Assembly (NCBI RefSeq): GCF_030145185.1
Contig: NZ_JAQYWB010000002.1
Span: forward strand, 62,001 to 126,000
DNA length: 64,000 nucleotides
Origin: Desulfoluna sp.
GTDB lineage: Bacteria > Desulfobacterota > Desulfobacteria > Desulfobacterales > Desulfolunaceae
Direction of reading: 5' to 3'
The translations under genes were made by a program, and so were the position numbers. The notes under the pieces are model-generated. The model ran no database searches and was not told the DNA's origin. It saw only the letters and a program-made list of their open reading frames with translations. Below, piece after piece: positions 61,974 to 64,000 of the stretch; positions within the stretch are counted from its first letter, which is position 1; every line of letters begins with the position of its first letter.

Positions 61974-64000
61974 CTACCGTCGAATCCCCAGCCTCGTATT
62001 CAGATCGGCGCAGAGACCCTCGGCCCCACCTTTCATCTCCATTCCATCCACCGACAGCACCGGGACGGCCCCCATGAGGGCGTTGGTGGCCATCACCCCG
62101 TCCATGGCGGACAGGTCCGTGACATCAAGCCGCTCCTGGACCCTTCGGTACCCCCAGGCGTCCAGAACCGACAGCACCTGGGCCTGCATCACCCCGGGAA
62201 GCACATGGGCCGACAAAGGCAGAATCGCCCGGTCTCCAGAGAGAGCGATGAGATTGGCCGTGGCCAGCTCCGAAACAGAGCCATCGGCATTCAGTAAAAG
62301 AGCGTCCTCGGCCTCCATGGCTCCGGCATAAGCCAAAGCCTTCAGGCTTAGCAGGTAATTAAGGCTCTTGTGATCGGCAAGGGGGGAGGTGCGGGGATAG
62401 GGAAAGGTGACCACGCTGAGCCCTTTTTTTCCGGAGACCGTCAGCCTATGGGTGTAAGGTCGCGCGGTCAGGACCAGGTGCCCTCCGAACCCGGCACCTC
62501 TCTCTTGCCCCTCTCCCACCATGATTTTGACCGCCGCGGTCTTCTCCTCCAGCCCATTGGCCTCAACAAGCTGAGAAATAATCGTCTCCCAGGTCAAATC
62601 GGGCAACGCCGCGCCGAAGAGCCCTCGCCAGCTTTTCTCAAGCCGCGCAAGATGCTGCGCAAGAAACGGCGCCTGGCCCCTCTCCACGCGCAGGGTCTCA
62701 AACACTCCGGCGCCATACTGCACAGCCCGGCTCATTACAGGGAGGCTCGCCTCGCCTGCCGCCGTCAGACGCCCATCCAGCCAGACCCACTCGTCTCCCT
62801 CCGTCGCCGGCCGACGCCCTGTAAACGCCTTCATCAAGGTCTCTCCCTTATGAAGGGTCTCCTCGTACTCCGCTTCGGGATCGGAGTCGTACACCACCCC
62901 CCCCCCAACGGAAAAGACCACCCGCCCCTGTGAAAGGGTGGCGGTGCGGATGGCAATGGAGAGATCCAGAGTGTCGTGAAAACTGAGATACCCGATGGAA
63001 CCGGTATAGAGATGCCGCGCATCGCTCTCCATCTCATCAATGATCTCCATGGAGCGGATCTTCGGGCAGCCGGTGATGGAGCCCCCGGGAAAGGTGGCTC
63101 GAAGCAGATCGACCGCATCGACCCCGTCATCCAACTGTCCGTCCACCAGGGAGACCAGGTGAAACACATTTTTGTAGGCCTCGACCCGCTTGTGCTCACG
63201 GACCCTGACACTTCCTGCCTGACACACCTTGCCCATGTCGTTTCGCATAAGATCCACAATCATGGAGAGCTCTGCGTCGTCCTTGGGGCTTGAAGAGAGC
63301 TCCTGCCGGAGGGCGTCATCGTCTTCAGGCGTCTTTCCCCGGGGGCGGGTGCCCTTGATGGGACGCGCCTCCACGGCTCCCTGGTCCCTCTTGATGAACC
63401 GCTCCGGAGAGGTGGAGACGATTTGATGGGAACCGGCCTGGACATAGGCAAAGAACGGGGCCGGGTTGTCGGCAAAGAGCGCCAGAAAGAGAGCATACGG
63501 ATCGCCGGTAAAGTGGCCCTCAAAGCGCTGGGACATGTTCACCTGATAGATGTCTCCGGAACCAATGTACCCCTTGATACGCTCAATGGCGGCCATGTAC
63601 CCCGGCAAATCAAAGTTGGAGACAAAATCCCCTCCCCCGAAACGGCCGGGAGAGGGCAGGGGGCACGCAAGACGTGCCTGAAAGACCCGGGAGGCCTCAT
63701 CGATCTCTGCCTCACTTCTCCCCGTCACCCAGAGCACCCTCTCCCCTAAGAGGCGATCCTCAACCACCAGAATCCTCGGAGCAGACAGCCAGAGATGGGG
63801 AAGCTGAAAACGATCCAGGGTCGTGCGGGGAAGCCGCTCCACGACATCCTTCAGGTCATAGGAGAAGTAGCCGAAAAGCCCAGATGCCACGGGTCCCCAG
63901 GCCTGGTCACCGGTCAAGGCAAACCGGGAGGTCAGCGCCCGCACCGTATCAAAGGGATCGGCGATGAAGGTCTCCTGCCGACCCTCCCCGGCAAGGGTCA
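61974..64000 (-). CDS. pabB: Aminodeoxychorismate synthase component I fused to PabC-like lyase (partial, 5' end missing)
   Basis: The frame is open to the window edge at 64000, so the N terminus is missing; an internal GTG at 63944 is not the true start. The chorismate-binding domain has DIYQVNMSQRF, RPIKGTRPRGKTPEDD and SITGCPKIRSME, the PabB/TrpE signature. From about 415 residues into the visible part follows a class IV aminotransferase domain (VWLDGRL, SRAVQYGAGVFETLRV, LLNADGSVSELATANLIAL) typical of 4-amino-4-deoxychorismate lyase PabC. The fused protein would turn chorismate into para-aminobenzoate for folate synthesis with a separate glutaminase. PabB-PabC fusions are known. Confidence 0.93.
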   Translation of the reverse strand, partial: TLAGEGRQETFIADPFDTVRALTSRFALTGDQAWGPVASGLFGYFSYDLKDVVERLPRTTLDRFQLPHLWLSAPRILVVEDRLLGERVLWVTGRSEAEIDEASRVFQARLACPLPSPGRFGGGDFVSNFDLPGYMAAIERIKGYIGSGDIYQVNMSQRFEGHFTGDPYALFLALFADNPAPFFAYVQAGSHQIVSTSPERFIKRDQGAVEARPIKGTRPRGKTPEDDDALRQELSSSPKDDAELSMIVDLMRNDMGKVCQAGSVRVREHKRVEAYKNVFHLVSLVDGQLDDGVDAVDLLRATFPGGSITGCPKIRSMEIIDEMESDARHLYTGSIGYLSFHDTLDLSIAIRTATLSQGRVVFSVGGGVVYDSDPEAEYEETLHKGETLMKAFTGRRPATEGDEWVWLDGRLTAAGEASLPVMSRAVQYGAGVFETLRVERGQAPFLAQHLARLEKSWRGLFGAALPDLTWETIISQLVEANGLEEKTAAVKIMVGEGQERGAGFGGHLVLTARPYTHRLTVSGKKGLSVVTFPYPRTSPLADHKSLNYLLSLKALAYAGAMEAEDALLLNADGSVSELATANLIALSGDRAILPLSAHVLPGVMQAQVLSVLDAWGYRRVQERLDVTDLSAMDGVMATNALMGAVPVLSVDGMEMKGGAEGLCADLNTRLGIRR

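Overview
The window looks like chromosomal DNA of a sulfate-reducing bacterium of the Desulfobacterota (former Deltaproteobacteria). The strongest sign is a complete dsrMKJOP operon (4977-9920), the membrane electron-transfer complex that works with dissimilatory sulfite reductase. It is preceded by an RsbRD-type sensor-domain gene, as in other sulfate reducers. A flgM gene with a DVU0524-type partner, a two-headed CoA-dehydratase activase, fdhD and a moderately GC-rich base composition agree with this. A Desulfoluna/Desulfobacteraceae-like host is an inference from gene style, not a measured placement. No rRNA, CRISPR array, prophage or transposase gene was seen.

Layout. 1-2635 (minus): nfeD-long, nfeD-short and floA, a membrane-microdomain operon cut by the window edge. 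3116-3949: a TIM-barrel sugar isomerase-like gene. 4125-10009: promoter with an FNR-type box, RsbRD-domain gene, dsrMKJOP, terminator. 10352-14467: a 1371-residue activase. 14480-16891: a fibronectin-III/outer-membrane-barrel fusion gene between two direct copies of a structured repeat. 16947-20391: fdhD, plsC, ylqF, pilZ. 20496-25054 (minus): lysC, tsaE, nnr, pdxJ. 25319-29119 (minus): the phoH, 7TM-HD and ybeY operon. 29652-32515 (plus): cvpA, mazG, hisH, hisF. 32725-34294 (minus): the flgM group with a sigma-28-like promoter. 34388-36327 (minus): NUDIX hydrolase and class II aldolase. 36723-38405: an MscS-like gene with an in-frame amber codon. 38740-42652 (minus): a TrkH/KtrB potassium transporter and lon. 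42957-45056: an MFS transporter and an XRE regulator. 45245-47249 (minus): an enoate-reductase-type flavoenzyme frameshifted at a G8 tract. 47561-52746: sfsA, gamma-carbonic anhydrase, sensor kinase, M18 aminopeptidase. 53126-53973: tRNA Glu, Asp and Phe (minus) and Gly (plus). 54201-55921: cupin, LUD protein, trmH. 56044-59544 (minus): a reverse transcriptase-nitrilase fusion of the DRT type 1 anti-phage kind. 59866-61899: a small acidic protein, yhbY, and a TetR regulator with a candidate operator. 61974-64000 (minus): a pabB-pabC fusion cut by the window edge.

Three things stand out. (1) A family of interspersed structured repeats, six copies in 64 kb, has GCCTCCGGCGG-type ends and internal hairpins in which paired bases change together between copies. 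(2) The RT-nitrilase defence protein has an intact-looking nitrilase triad but an altered YxDD box (reads FRHD) and a G9 tract in its ribosome-binding region. (3) Two otherwise well-preserved genes are interrupted by single lesions: an in-frame TAG and a one-base G-tract shift. Either lesion could be a sequencing error, decay, recoding or phase variation.
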